This document shows positions 16,494 to 25,483 of a stretch of DNA of 56,953 bases, one piece after another. The stretch covers positions 1-56,953 of the forward strand of contig JAJQEO010000017.1 of the NCBI GenBank assembly GCA_021201665.1, written 5' to 3'. This DNA is from Lachnospiraceae bacterium. Its GTDB lineage: Bacteria; Bacillota; Clostridia; Lachnospirales; Lachnospiraceae. The notes below the pieces were generated by a model. The model ran no database searches. It was not told the origin of the DNA and saw nothing but the letters and a program-made list of their open reading frames with translations. The position numbers and the translations under genes were made by a program. Each line of letters starts with the position of its first letter. The stretch's first letter is position 1.

Positions 16494-17510
16494 ATGACAA
16501 GTAACGGAGATCAGAATATTTATTATTCATTGGAACGCGCAGTTGCTTCCATCTTTGGAAACAACGTTCATATTACTGGCAGGCAGCCGGTATATGGCGG
16601 TGACATCAATCAATCGTATTGCCTGACGCTTTCAGACGGCTCTTCTGTTTTCATGAAATGCAATGATATGAGAAATTATGCTTTTTTTGAAAAGGAATCA
16701 GTGGGACTGGAAGCACTGCGCAGCCTGGGTACCATCGGTGTGCCAAAGCCTTTGGCAACCGGGGTGGATGATGCGGATCAGGTGTCATTTTTGCTGATGG
16801 AATACCTTGCGCCTGCACCGCGAAGGAAGGATTATTGGGAAGTGCTGGGACATGAGCTGGCCCTGACGCACAGGCATAACACGAAAGGGATGATTACCGG
16901 AGATAAAGATTTTTTCTCCGATTCGCAGGGGAAACTGAGTGAAACAAGTATAAAAAAATCTTCGAACGAGACAGATATTTCAAAATGCAGTGATGAAGAG
17001 AAAAATTCTGAATATGGTTTCTGCACGGATAATTACATCGGTGCGACCCCGCAGATGAACACGCCAAAGACCGGATGGATAGAATTCTTCCGCGACTGCC
17101 GCCTGCGTCCTCAGATGCGGATGGCAGAGAAACAACTGGATTCAGGGACAAGGGAAAAATGCGAAATACTTCTTGACCGCCTGGACAGATTTCTGGAAGA
17201 ACCGGCATTTCCCTCTCTGCTTCACGGTGACTTGTGGAGCGGTAATGTAATCTGCGGCCCGAATGGGAAAGCGTGGATGATTGACCCGGCTGTTTACGTA
17301 GGACATTTTGAAGCGGAAATCGCCATGACAGAATTGTTTGGCGGATATCCGGATTCTTTTTACAGAGCATACCAGGAAATAAACCGGATGGAACCAGGAT
17401 ACGAAGACCGAAAGGATTTGTATAACCTTTACCATGTGCTGAATCATCTGAACCTGTTTGGACCGAGTTATCTTGGCGAAGTAAGGCGAATTATCAGAAG
17501 ATTTGTGTGA
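16494..17510 (+). CDS. Fructosamine-kinase-family protein with an extra hydrophilic insert
   Basis: 338 residues of the fructosamine/ketosamine-3-kinase family, which phosphorylates sugar-protein adducts so that they can be removed. Seen: GGDINQSYCL (nucleotide loop), the lysine in VFMKCND, the catalytic loop HGDLWSGN at 244-251 and the metal-binding IDPAVYVGH. Between the helix ending LTHRHN and the usual YGFCTDNYIG, about 40 extra Ser/Lys/Glu-rich residues (roughly 130-170) are inserted in frame. ATG 16494 follows AAAAAGGAG. The core looks functional. Confidence 0.9.
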   Translation: MTSNGDQNIYYSLERAVASIFGNNVHITGRQPVYGGDINQSYCLTLSDGSSVFMKCNDMRNYAFFEKESVGLEALRSLGTIGVPKPLATGVDDADQVSFLLMEYLAPAPRRKDYWEVLGHELALTHRHNTKGMITGDKDFFSDSQGKLSETSIKKSSNETDISKCSDEEKNSEYGFCTDNYIGATPQMNTPKTGWIEFFRDCRLRPQMRMAEKQLDSGTREKCEILLDRLDRFLEEPAFPSLLHGDLWSGNVICGPNGKAWMIDPAVYVGHFEAEIAMTELFGGYPDSFYRAYQEINRMEPGYEDRKDLYNLYHVLNHLNLFGPSYLGEVRRIIRRFV

Positions 17511-17532
17511 AAAAGGGAAACGCCACACGCTC

Positions 17533-17625
17533 CGATCGGTGAATATCCTGCACGAAGTGCGGAATGCCCGCGCCCCACAATCAAAGATTGGGGGCATAAC
17601 CCGGCGAGGGCGGGACGCCCCGTTC
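17533..17625 (-). repeat. Structured repeat related to the 2.45-kb array
   Basis: The minus strand carries GGCATTCCGCACTTCGTGC, then GGATATTCACCGATCGGAGC, matching GGCATCCCACACTTCGTGC and its continuation at 2459-2491. CCCTCGCCGGGT is shared too. This copy has an additional hairpin, CCCC-A-CAATC-AAA-GATTG-GGGG (plus strand, near 17575-17596), that the other lacks. It separates the kinase gene from the azlC remnant. Confidence 0.7.
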
Positions 17626-17691
17626 ATGAAAGTATGGGACTCAGATATCTCAGGATACTGAATGAAAAACAGACACAAGGAGGATTTTGCT

Positions 17692-17772
17692 ATGCGGCGA
17701 AAAGCATTGAAAGCAGCGTTCCCCCATACCTTGCTTATATTAGCAGGTTTTTGGTTTTTGGGACTGGTATAG
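17692..17772 (+). pseudogene. azlC: Branched-chain amino-acid exporter AzlC, N-terminal stub
   Basis: A good Shine-Dalgarno (AAGGAGGATTTT) precedes ATG and RRKALKAAFPHTLLILAGFW, then FLGLV and a TAG: the conserved first 26 residues of AzlC. The rest of the gene is gone. The azlD remnant lies 680 bases downstream with an acetyltransferase gene between them. Confidence 0.85.
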
Positions 17773-17816
17773 CGGAGTTGGACAGGGAACACACAGGAGG
17801 TAATAACAAAGCAGAT

Positions 17817-18317
17817 ATGGATATCAGTTACATTTCATCGGTATACGATGTGAGAAAGTTATCAGAAGAAGACATTGAGGATATCTATCAACTGGCTGTA
17901 GAAAATCCCATGTATTATCAATACTGTCCTCCCTTTGTAACCAGGGAGACGATTTTAAAAGATATGAAGGCTTTGCCGGCAGGAAAAAACTATGAGGACA
18001 AATATTACATTGGCTTTTGGGATAAAGAAAAATTAGCTGCAGTGATGGATTTGCTCCTGGATTATCCCGATAAAAATACAGCCTTTGTTGGATTTTTCAT
18101 GATGAACAGGTCCTTACAGGGAAAAGGCGTTGGTTCAGCGATAATTGAGGAGTTTTGCAGCTGTATGAAAAATCAGAAGTATACTTACATAAGACTGGGA
18201 TATGTAAAAGATAATCCACAGAGTAGAAGATTCTGGATGAAGAATCATTTTGAAAAGACGGGAATAGAATATTCAGATGCTCGTTATGAGATCGTGGTTT
18301 TGCAAAGATTGTTATAG
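17817..18317 (+). CDS. GNAT-family N-acetyltransferase
   Basis: 166 residues from ATG 17817 with the GNAT core: AFVGFFMMNRSLQGKGVGSA near residues 83-102 and GYVKDNPQSRRFWMKNHF near the end. The ATG is 16 bases from the AGGAGGT upstream, longer than usual, and that Shine-Dalgarno may once have served another gene of the azl operon. The frame continues open upstream into unrelated sequence. The gene sits between azlC and azlD stubs. The substrate is unknown. Confidence 0.8.
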   Translation: MDISYISSVYDVRKLSEEDIEDIYQLAVENPMYYQYCPPFVTRETILKDMKALPAGKNYEDKYYIGFWDKEKLAAVMDLLLDYPDKNTAFVGFFMMNRSLQGKGVGSAIIEEFCSCMKNQKYTYIRLGYVKDNPQSRRFWMKNHFEKTGIEYSDARYEIVVLQRLL

Positions 18318-18454
18318 TAAACTTTCATGCGCCGTCCTGAGCTTTCACCAATGGAAAGCATTGTGGAAAATAATTTTTATCTGCCGGTTTATCCGGTGAA
18401 AAGGCATACCATAACAGCTTTATGTGTCTGTCTTGCATGGAAGTCATGGTATGC

Positions 18455-18538
18455 CTGAATTGCCGGCTGTTGCGTTCACCATCGCACTTCATCTGTGGAG
18501 ACGGAATATGCTATTATCTGTTGCAGGTGCTATAAAGT
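18455..18538 (+). pseudogene. azlD: Branched-chain amino-acid exporter AzlD, C-terminal fragment
   Basis: Reads [20 protein letters not shown], then LLSVAG, the end of the AzlD family, and is cut three residues later exactly where a 28-bp inverted repeat begins. The preceding 110 bases have an open frame (ESIVENNFYLPVYPVKRH) that I cannot place. Confidence 0.75.
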
Positions 18539-18615
18539 GTAGATAAGATTTTAGTACATATCGAAAAACCCTTGAAAATAAAGGAAATTTCGATGTTCAG
18601 TAAAATCCTATCTAC
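18539..18615. repeat. 28-bp inverted repeat at a mobile-element boundary
   Basis: The left arm 18539-18566 starts GTAGATAAGATTTTA and the right arm 18588-18615 ends TAAAATCCTATCTAC. The arms match over most of 28 bp with a divergent middle. It lies directly before a serine-recombinase start and directly after the broken azlD, the position expected for the end of a Tn1549/Tn5397-like element. Confidence 0.6.
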
Positions 18616-18641
18616 TTTTTTTATGGAAGGAGGAATGTCCG

Positions 18642-18806
18642 ATGGGAAAGAAAAATCAGCAGCTAATCACTGCACTGTATGAGCGTCTCAGTCATGACGA
18701 TGACCTGCAAGGTGAGAGTAACTCCATATCGAATCAAAAACGGGTGTTGGAGGACTTCGCACGGCAGCAGGGCTTCACAAATATCCGGCACTACACAGAC
18801 GTGTAA
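18642..18806 (+). pseudogene. Serine site-specific recombinase, N-terminal fragment
   Basis: A strong Shine-Dalgarno (GAAGGAGGAATG) precedes ATG. The protein begins MGKKNQQLITALYERLSHDD, then QGESNSISNQKRVLED, with the catalytic serine region of large serine recombinases (YERLS). It stops at TDV after 54 codons, where relatives continue DDGYSGTN. A C-terminal recombinase fragment lies at 32808, but the two need not come from one gene. Confidence 0.88.
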
Positions 18807-18862
18807 ACACGAAAAGGATACAATTTAACGCTTAAAATGATGTGAAATACCGCGAAATAAGG

Positions 18863-18905
18863 GGCTTCCGGCAGGGTAATTGACCCGCCAGAAGCTGATT
18901 TTTTT
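18863..18905 (+). terminator. Rho-independent terminator
   Basis: GGCTTCCGGCAGGGT pairs with ACCCGCCAGAAGC (one mismatch) and is followed by GATTTTTTT. From here to the AraC gene end at 19058 I see only AT-rich sequence and a possible second hairpin (TAAGCTCACACGTGCTTTTTT). Confidence 0.7.
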
Positions 18906-19057
18906 GCTTTCAGGTATTTTTGCCGAGCGATTGCGCCGAGCAGGGTTGCAACCCTCTAACGAGAAAAATTAAAAAGTATAAAAAATTAAAAGGTTCTGAC
19001 GTAAGCTCACACGTGCTTTTTTATGTAGTATATCTTCTGGGTAGCGCGATTGAATGC

Positions 19058-20257
19058 TTACAGCTTCTCTGCCTGAGAATGGAATCTTCTGCGGTATTCC
19101 AGCGGCGTGCATCCAGTTGTTTTCTTGAATACGTTCTGGAAATGGCTCTGACTGGAATACCCGAGCTTTTCGGATATTGTATGTAATGGCAGCTTTGTGA
19201 TCTCCAGCAGGCGTCTGGCCTCACTGATTTTAATCTGTGTGAAATACGCATTCAGGGTCATTCCGGATTCCCTGCGGAATTCTGTGCATAAATAAGTGCG
19301 ATTTTTTCCGAGGTATTCGGCCAGCTGTTCTGTCGTGATTGGCTCATCAATATGGCTCAGCACATATCTTCGTACTTCCTGAACCAACAGTCTGGTGGTT
19401 TCTCCGCATTGCAGCTTTGCAACCCGGTCTGCAAAATCCAGTTCCATCTGAACAGACAGTTTGGTCAGGCTGTTATAGTCGTTCATCAGCTCCGCTTTCT
19501 GAATGTACAGGTCACTGATAGAAAAAGCGGTTTCCACATCCAGGCCGCCACGGATTGCCGCGCGGCTCGAAAGAGTAGCAGTCACAATCAGCAGATTCTT
19601 CTGCTGGCGCAGTGTGTCTTGCGCCATAATCCCGGCACGTCCGGCAGGAGGCTTCTGAAACATCTGCCGCAGTGCGTCGGTTCTCCCGTATTCGATATTT
19701 GAAAGAAGCTCCTGCTCCAGTTCATAGGTGTTATGATTCCCGATATTGCCTTCATCTGTTTCAGATGCCAGGGCATTTTTTATATTCAGAGGAATATCGG
19801 CATCCATCTCATCCAAAAGCAGATCGCCCGGGGAAATTCTCTCGTCATTGATGAAATAATCGAATGTGCAGAGGATCTGCAGAAAGGTGCGAAGCGGATA
19901 GGTGGGAATCGCACGAAGGTAATTAAGCAATTCTACTGTACGCGATGAGGGTTCCCCCATGGAGATCAGGAGTTCTCTGGCACTGCGCCGACTGATCGGC
20001 ATCTGGGCAACCGGCCCCAGTACAAAAGAGACAGACTCGTCTTTTGCCCGAAATAACCCATAGAACAGGAATGAAGGCGCCATGTAATAGCTGACATTTG
20101 CCTTGTTCTGAAAAATATGGGGTTCTTCCGGAATGGCCGGATCTGGCTTGAATTTACTGAAGTGATATAGCTTCACAAATTTTTCTTCCCGGTAGAGGCG
20201 GACAGGAATCCCCGAAAGATTTGCCAGGGACAGTGCCATGTAGTCGAAGTCAATCAA
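19058..20257 (-). CDS. AraC-family transcriptional regulator of the sugar locus
   Basis: 399 residues. The last 100 form an AraC DNA-binding domain: TEQLAEYLGKNRTYLCTEFR and ISEKLGYSSQSHFQNVFKKT, with GCTPLEYRRRF at the end. The N-terminal 290 residues are a divergent sensor domain. The start is TTG at 20257, seven bases behind AGGAGG. It is divergent from the symporter gene at 20405 with a 147-bp AT-rich gap, so it very probably regulates the rhamnoside/glycoside locus in response to a sugar. Confidence 0.92.
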   Translation of the reverse strand: MIDFDYMALSLANLSGIPVRLYREEKFVKLYHFSKFKPDPAIPEEPHIFQNKANVSYYMAPSFLFYGLFRAKDESVSFVLGPVAQMPISRRSARELLISMGEPSSRTVELLNYLRAIPTYPLRTFLQILCTFDYFINDERISPGDLLLDEMDADIPLNIKNALASETDEGNIGNHNTYELEQELLSNIEYGRTDALRQMFQKPPAGRAGIMAQDTLRQQKNLLIVTATLSSRAAIRGGLDVETAFSISDLYIQKAELMNDYNSLTKLSVQMELDFADRVAKLQCGETTRLLVQEVRRYVLSHIDEPITTEQLAEYLGKNRTYLCTEFRRESGMTLNAYFTQIKISEARRLLEITKLPLHTISEKLGYSSQSHFQNVFKKTTGCTPLEYRRRFHSQAEKL

Positions 20258-20404
20258 AGCAGATCCTCCTTTTTCTCAAATATAGCAACAATAATACATA
20301 AAAACAAACATATTTGCAATACCAGAAGCGAACAAAATGGTAAATTATAGATATGAATATGTATATTTGCCTGATTGTCAAGCGGCAGGAAGGGATGGGG
20401 TGTA

Positions 20405-21874
20405 ATGGAAAAACAAACAGTGTTTCATCATAAAATATTCCGAAGCAGAATTCATGGAGAACATGTTGGGAAAAAAGAAAAATGGCTGGGCTATCTGATC
20501 GGGCCGGCCGGTTCCCTGCTTCTGAACGCGGTACTTGCCACCTATCTTAACGTATATTACACGGATGTGCTGAAACTGACAGGAGTATGGGGAGGCACCT
20601 TCCTGATGATTTTTCCCATTGCGTCTAAAATAGTGGACGCTGTTACCAATTCGGTCATGGGCGTCCTTATTGATCGCACCAAAACATCTGAAGGAAAAGC
20701 AAGGCCGTGGCTTCTTCTGGCCGCAGTATTGCTGCCGGTGACCGGTATCCTGCTCTTTGTCGTGCCAAACGCGTCGCAGACGGTTCAGATCATATGGGTG
20801 CTGGTGTCTTATAACCTGTTTTATGCTTTTGCATACACGATTTATAACATGAGCCATAATCTCATGGTGCCGCTGTCCACCCGTGACACGACCGAGAGAG
20901 GCGGGCTTTCCGTGTTCAACAACATTTCCGCAGTAATGATTTCCGGCATCATTGTGGCATTGATTTTTCCCATGCTGGTCATGCCGATGCTGGGCGCTAA
21001 CAAGAAAATGTGGATTCTGGTGATGAGCGTGGTTGCGATTCTCGCTCTGCCGCTCACTCTTGTGGAATATTTCTTTACAAAAGAGCGTGTGACAGAAGAG
21101 GCGGCGGAACAGAAAAAAGAATCTATTCCGATCAGGGAGCAGTTAAAACTGGTGATCCATGACAAATACTGGATTGTCATCATGCTGTATTATCTGGTAT
21201 ACACGATCGGCACCACCTTCAAGAATTCTTCGCTTGTTTATTACTGCAATTATGTCCTGGGTACCTATAATGACGGCATCACGCAGACCATGGTATCTGT
21301 CATCGGCGGAATTCCCATGGGTATAGGTATTTTCGCAGTGTGGCCCCTCGCCAAAAAATTCGGGAAGCGCAATGTGACCATGGCCGGTTTTGTGCTCTAT
21401 GCGATCGGCGGCGCCATTTGCGTCCTGTCTCCCCGCAATATGGTAGTTGTCCTCGTTGGCCAGTTTATCAAAAATATCGGCGGACTCCCCTGCGCGTATG
21501 TATTTATGGCTCTTCTGGCGGATGTCCTGGATCATGTGGAATGGAAATTCGGTTTTCGCTGCGATGGCCTTTCCGCTTCCGTCTATTCCAATATAGCCAC
21601 AGTATGTGTCGGGGTGGGCACCGGAATTCTGAACTTCTGCATGGCGCTCACAGGCTATCAGGCACCGGAGTATAACGAGGCAACCGGTGAAACCATCGGA
21701 GCGGTACAGAACCTGGCGACACAGAACATGTTTACTTTTTTCTTTGTTGGCTTTGAGGTGATTACAGCCATCATCCTGATCCTGCTGCTGCGGCACCTGG
21801 ACGTTGAGAAGAACATTTTACAGGAGCAGGCGGAAATTAAGATACGGAGGCTGACGGATGAGCATACTTCATAA
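20405..21874 (+). CDS. GPH-family sugar:cation symporter (MFS)
   Basis: 489 residues with about 12 membrane segments. Typical glycoside-pentoside-hexuronide family features: [20 protein letters not shown] at the start of the domain, [15 protein letters not shown] after the third segment, and a mid-protein cytoplasmic loop. It imports an oligosaccharide or glycoside. ATG 20405 is preferred over the upstream TTG. The next gene overlaps it by 17 bp, so the locus is one operon: symporter, esterase, GH78, GH43 remnant, GH3. Confidence 0.92.
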   Translation: MEKQTVFHHKIFRSRIHGEHVGKKEKWLGYLIGPAGSLLLNAVLATYLNVYYTDVLKLTGVWGGTFLMIFPIASKIVDAVTNSVMGVLIDRTKTSEGKARPWLLLAAVLLPVTGILLFVVPNASQTVQIIWVLVSYNLFYAFAYTIYNMSHNLMVPLSTRDTTERGGLSVFNNISAVMISGIIVALIFPMLVMPMLGANKKMWILVMSVVAILALPLTLVEYFFTKERVTEEAAEQKKESIPIREQLKLVIHDKYWIVIMLYYLVYTIGTTFKNSSLVYYCNYVLGTYNDGITQTMVSVIGGIPMGIGIFAVWPLAKKFGKRNVTMAGFVLYAIGGAICVLSPRNMVVVLVGQFIKNIGGLPCAYVFMALLADVLDHVEWKFGFRCDGLSASVYSNIATVCVGVGTGILNFCMALTGYQAPEYNEATGETIGAVQNLATQNMFTFFFVGFEVITAIILILLLRHLDVEKNILQEQAEIKIRRLTDEHTS

Positions 21875-22751
21875 TATTATTTTCTATTTCATAAAAAAAG
21901 GACAGACAGTCTATGTTCCTGACAATCCGCCGGATTATGTCCAAAAACGTCTGTCAGAGGAAAAAGGTGTGCCGCAGGGTTTGCCCTCAGGCATCCACAG
22001 CAAGAAAGTCATGCTGGATGGCATCAGCGGAGAGCATCTGTACTCTGAAATAAATAAAAGCGGGAAACATGTGCTTTATATCCACGGTGGCGGATTTGTA
22101 TCCGGCAGCACGAAAACCGTGCGGCCGCTGACGGGTCGCCTTGCAAAAGAACTCGGCATGGATATTTACAGCATCCATTACCGCCTTGCACCGGAAAACT
22201 CGTTTCCGGCCGCGCCGCAGGACTGCTATCGGGCTTACTGTGCCCTGGAGAAGAAATTTGGCGGGAATAATATCATTCTCATGGGAGAAAGTGCTGGAGG
22301 CACATTGGCATTGGCCTCTGTTCTGCGGGCGAAAGATGAAAAAATTGCTTTGCCGGCTTGTGTTGTAGCCATGGCACCGGCAGTACAATTTGACCGGACA
22401 TTTCCGAGTTATCATGATAATCTTGCTACAGACTGTATGGTTTCCAACTTATGCCGCGAAGTTCAGGACATTTATTTCCAAACCACGGATGAAGCCGTAC
22501 TGCACGACCCATACGGAGCACCCTATTATGGGGATTTTTCAGGATTTCCTCCTGTTATGTTGATTGCATCTGACTCTGAGGTACTGCGGGATGACTCTGT
22601 TTGTCTCCAAAAGAAAATTCAGGCCGCGGGATCAATCTGTGAGCTTCACCTGTTTCATAAAATGATGCATATTTTTCCTGTGATTCCATCTCTCCCGGAA
22701 AGCAGGAGAGCTTATCGCCTGATCAGTACGTTCGTAGAAAAATACACTTAA
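21858..22751 (+). CDS. Alpha/beta-hydrolase (esterase/lipase, HSL type)
   Basis: 297 residues with the oxyanion motif HGGGF (H76), nucleophile GESAGG (S145), an acid near [16 protein letters not shown] and histidine in KMMHIFPV. This is the hormone-sensitive-lipase/acetyl-esterase type. In a locus with a rhamnosidase it plausibly removes acetyl or other ester groups from imported glycans (inference). There is no signal peptide, so it is cytoplasmic. It overlaps the symporter gene by 17 bp. Confidence 0.9.
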   Translation: MSILHNIIFYFIKKGQTVYVPDNPPDYVQKRLSEEKGVPQGLPSGIHSKKVMLDGISGEHLYSEINKSGKHVLYIHGGGFVSGSTKTVRPLTGRLAKELGMDIYSIHYRLAPENSFPAAPQDCYRAYCALEKKFGGNNIILMGESAGGTLALASVLRAKDEKIALPACVVAMAPAVQFDRTFPSYHDNLATDCMVSNLCREVQDIYFQTTDEAVLHDPYGAPYYGDFSGFPPVMLIASDSEVLRDDSVCLQKKIQAAGSICELHLFHKMMHIFPVIPSLPESRRAYRLISTFVEKYT

Positions 22752-22768
22752 AAAGGAGCAATAAAATC

Positions 22769-25282
22769 ATGCATGCTGTTCGACTGCAGACAGAATATCT
22801 TACCAACCCGATGGGCATTGACATACAAAATCCGAGACTTATGTGGAACTGTGAAAGCGGAATCCGGCAAACCGCCTGGGAGATCATCTGCCGCAATTCA
22901 TCCGGCGTTACATGGGACAGCAAAAAGGTGGAAGGCTCCTCCATGCGGGCCGTTTATCCCCGTGAACTTTCAAGCCGGGAGCAAATCACATGGAAGGTGA
23001 GGCTGTGGGATGAGAATGATATCCCAGGAGAATGGAGCGAAGGCACGTTTGAGATGGGTTTGCTGAAAGCGTCGGACTGGAAGGCGCAGTGGATCAGCGG
23101 CGATTACCGTGTCCGCAGGAAAAACCGGTATCCGGTGGACTGCTTTCGCAAAACGTTTAAGGCGATGACCGGCAGTGCCCGCCTTTATATAACTGCCTGC
23201 GGACTGTATGAAGCGGTGATCAACGGCAGGCGTGTCGGTGATTTCGTGCTGGCACCCGGCCACACGGACTACCGCAAACGCATCCAGTATCAGACATATG
23301 ATGTGACAGACCTGCTTGTCCCCGGCATCAATGTGATGGAAATAGAGCTTGCGGACGGCTGGTACCGCGGTTCCTGCGGAGCGTGGGGGCTGAGAAACCA
23401 GTACGGAACGCGGACAAAGGTAATCGCGCAGCTTGAAGCGGATGGTCAGGCGATCCTTGTCACAGACAGCAGCTGGGAATGGAGTAATGACGGCCCCATC
23501 CGGTTTGCGGATAATCAGGACGGTGAGGTTGTGGACGGCAGGATGACACCCGGTTATGGCGGGAAAGCTGCAGTTACATCTCATCCGGTCACTCCTTCCG
23601 CCTCCAATAATGTACCGGTCAGTGAAGGGGAGCACTTTTCACCGGATATCCTGACGACACCGGGCGGGAAAACCGTTCTGGATTTTCACCAGAACATCGC
23701 CGGATATCTGGAATTTACCCTGAACGCGAATGCAGGACAGCGCGTGTTTCTGCGCTTTGGTGAAGTGCTGGATGAAAACGGGGAGTTTACCCAGAAAAAT
23801 ATTCAGTGTGCTTCAAAAAAAAGGGTGACGCCGCTGCAGCAGGTGGAGTACATTTGTAAAGAAGGCAAAAATTACTATAAAACCAGATTTGCCATCTTTG
23901 GCTTTCAATATGCGCTGCTGGAAACAGATGCTGACTGGAGGCCTGAAGATTTTACCGCCATCGCGGTACATTCCGCGATGGAAGAGACGCTGGATTTTTC
24001 ATGTTCCCACGAACTGATTAACCGCTTTGCGAAGAACACGCTCTGGTCGGCCAGAAATAATCACGCGGATGTGCCCACAGACTGCCCCACCAGAGAGCGC
24101 CATGGCTGGACCGGCGACGCTGAAATTTTTGTGGGGACAGCCTGTTATCTGTTCAATTACGACGCTTTTGCTGGAAAATACGTGAGGGATATGCAGGATT
24201 CACAGCGCAGGAACGGCAATATCCGACAGATCTCTCCGGTCGGCGGCATTGATTTTTACATGAATACCATGGACGGATCGGCGGGCTGGTCGGATGCTAT
24301 CGTTCTGATCCCGTATCGAATCTGGAAAATGTATGGCGATGATAAAATTCTGGAAACCACGTATCCTTCCATGCGTCGATATACGGAATACAAGATCAGA
24401 AGCCTTGGGAAATGGTATCGCACATCGAAGCCTACCGGAATTGAACGCGGATACCGCAGATATATTTCCAACTACGGGCAGTCCTATGGGGAATGGTCGG
24501 AGCCGATCGATGTAAAGCCATTCCGGACGTCGGACTTTATCAGCCCTCATCCGGAAGAAACCACTGCATACATTGTATATTTGCTCGAGCATATGGGACA
24601 GATCGCTGAGGCACTGCATCTGACGGAGGATCAGGAAAGATATGCGTTTCTTGCGGGGGAGGTGAGAAAGGGATACCAGAAGCTGTCCGAGACCAGAAAG
24701 TATACGCTGGATACGGACCGACAGGCGCGTCTGGTGCGGCCGCTGTATATGCGGCTGTTAAACGAGGAACAGACTGCGTATGCGAAAGACCGTCTGCTGC
24801 AGGCGCTGGATCACTATCACTGGCATCTGGGAACGGGTTTTTTGTCCACGCCCTTTATCCTGCCTGTGCTGCAGGATATGAATCCCGGATATGCGTACCG
24901 CCTGTTGGAAAACGAGGAATGCCCGGGCTGGCTGTATATGGCGAAGGCCGGGGCAACTACAGTCTGGGAGGGCTGGGAAGGCCATGATTCACATAATCAC
25001 TACTCCAAGGGTGCGGTTTGCGAATGGATCATCTCCCAAATGTGCGGTATTCAGGTCTCAGGCGAAAATCATTTCATCATTGCCCCGGTACCCGGCGGCA
25101 GCCTTTCTTATGCCAGGGCTTCCTACCGCAGTGTTTACGGAGAGGTGGAAAGCGGCTGGGAGCGGAACGGAGAAAGGACCGTGTTTACAGGAAAAATCCC
25201 ATCTAACTGTACGGCCTGCGTGCGTCTCCCGGGAGGGAAGGAATACACGGTCGGCGCCGGTACTTTTAACTTTGAGGAGTAA
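22769..25282 (+). CDS. Alpha-L-rhamnosidase, GH78
   Basis: 837 residues with the full GH78 layout: N-terminal Ig-like domain (about 1-110), beta-sandwich domains with ITACGLYEAVINGRRVGD and LELADGWYRG-type motifs, then the (alpha/alpha)6 barrel with the signature DVPTDCPTRERHGWTGDAEI near residues 430-450 containing the acidic catalytic residues, and a C-terminal sandwich. It removes terminal L-rhamnose from glycosides. There is no signal peptide, so it acts on imported substrate. ATG 22769 follows AAAAAGGAGC. Confidence 0.94.
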   Translation: MHAVRLQTEYLTNPMGIDIQNPRLMWNCESGIRQTAWEIICRNSSGVTWDSKKVEGSSMRAVYPRELSSREQITWKVRLWDENDIPGEWSEGTFEMGLLKASDWKAQWISGDYRVRRKNRYPVDCFRKTFKAMTGSARLYITACGLYEAVINGRRVGDFVLAPGHTDYRKRIQYQTYDVTDLLVPGINVMEIELADGWYRGSCGAWGLRNQYGTRTKVIAQLEADGQAILVTDSSWEWSNDGPIRFADNQDGEVVDGRMTPGYGGKAAVTSHPVTPSASNNVPVSEGEHFSPDILTTPGGKTVLDFHQNIAGYLEFTLNANAGQRVFLRFGEVLDENGEFTQKNIQCASKKRVTPLQQVEYICKEGKNYYKTRFAIFGFQYALLETDADWRPEDFTAIAVHSAMEETLDFSCSHELINRFAKNTLWSARNNHADVPTDCPTRERHGWTGDAEIFVGTACYLFNYDAFAGKYVRDMQDSQRRNGNIRQISPVGGIDFYMNTMDGSAGWSDAIVLIPYRIWKMYGDDKILETTYPSMRRYTEYKIRSLGKWYRTSKPTGIERGYRRYISNYGQSYGEWSEPIDVKPFRTSDFISPHPEETTAYIVYLLEHMGQIAEALHLTEDQERYAFLAGEVRKGYQKLSETRKYTLDTDRQARLVRPLYMRLLNEEQTAYAKDRLLQALDHYHWHLGTGFLSTPFILPVLQDMNPGYAYRLLENEECPGWLYMAKAGATTVWEGWEGHDSHNHYSKGAVCEWIISQMCGIQVSGENHFIIAPVPGGSLSYARASYRSVYGEVESGWERNGERTVFTGKIPSNCTACVRLPGGKEYTVGAGTFNFEE

Positions 25283-25287
25283 GGAGA

Positions 25288-25452
25288 ATGCTGAACAAAA
25301 TTTATCCTGGCCAGGTGCTGCTTGACACAGAAGGGAAACGTGTACAGGCTCACGGCGGCTCTTTGTTCTATGAGAATGGAATCTTCTATTTTTACGGTGA
25401 AAACAAAGAAAAAACCACAGGGAAAGGAATTCCTTTCAAAAAAATACGGTGA
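25288..25452 (+). pseudogene. GH43-like glycosidase, N-terminal stub
   Basis: ATG five bases after the rhamnosidase stop, with Shine-Dalgarno TAAGGAG. It reads YPGQVLLDTEGKRVQAHGGS, then IFYFYGENKEKT: the first blade of GH43-type enzymes, where the conserved pattern is LDT.G..IQAHGG. The frame ends after 54 codons. The full enzyme would be over 300 residues, so an accessory glycosidase of this operon has been deleted. Confidence 0.8.
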
Positions 25453-25483
25453 TTGACAGAGGCAATGTGCAAGGAGGCAGATG

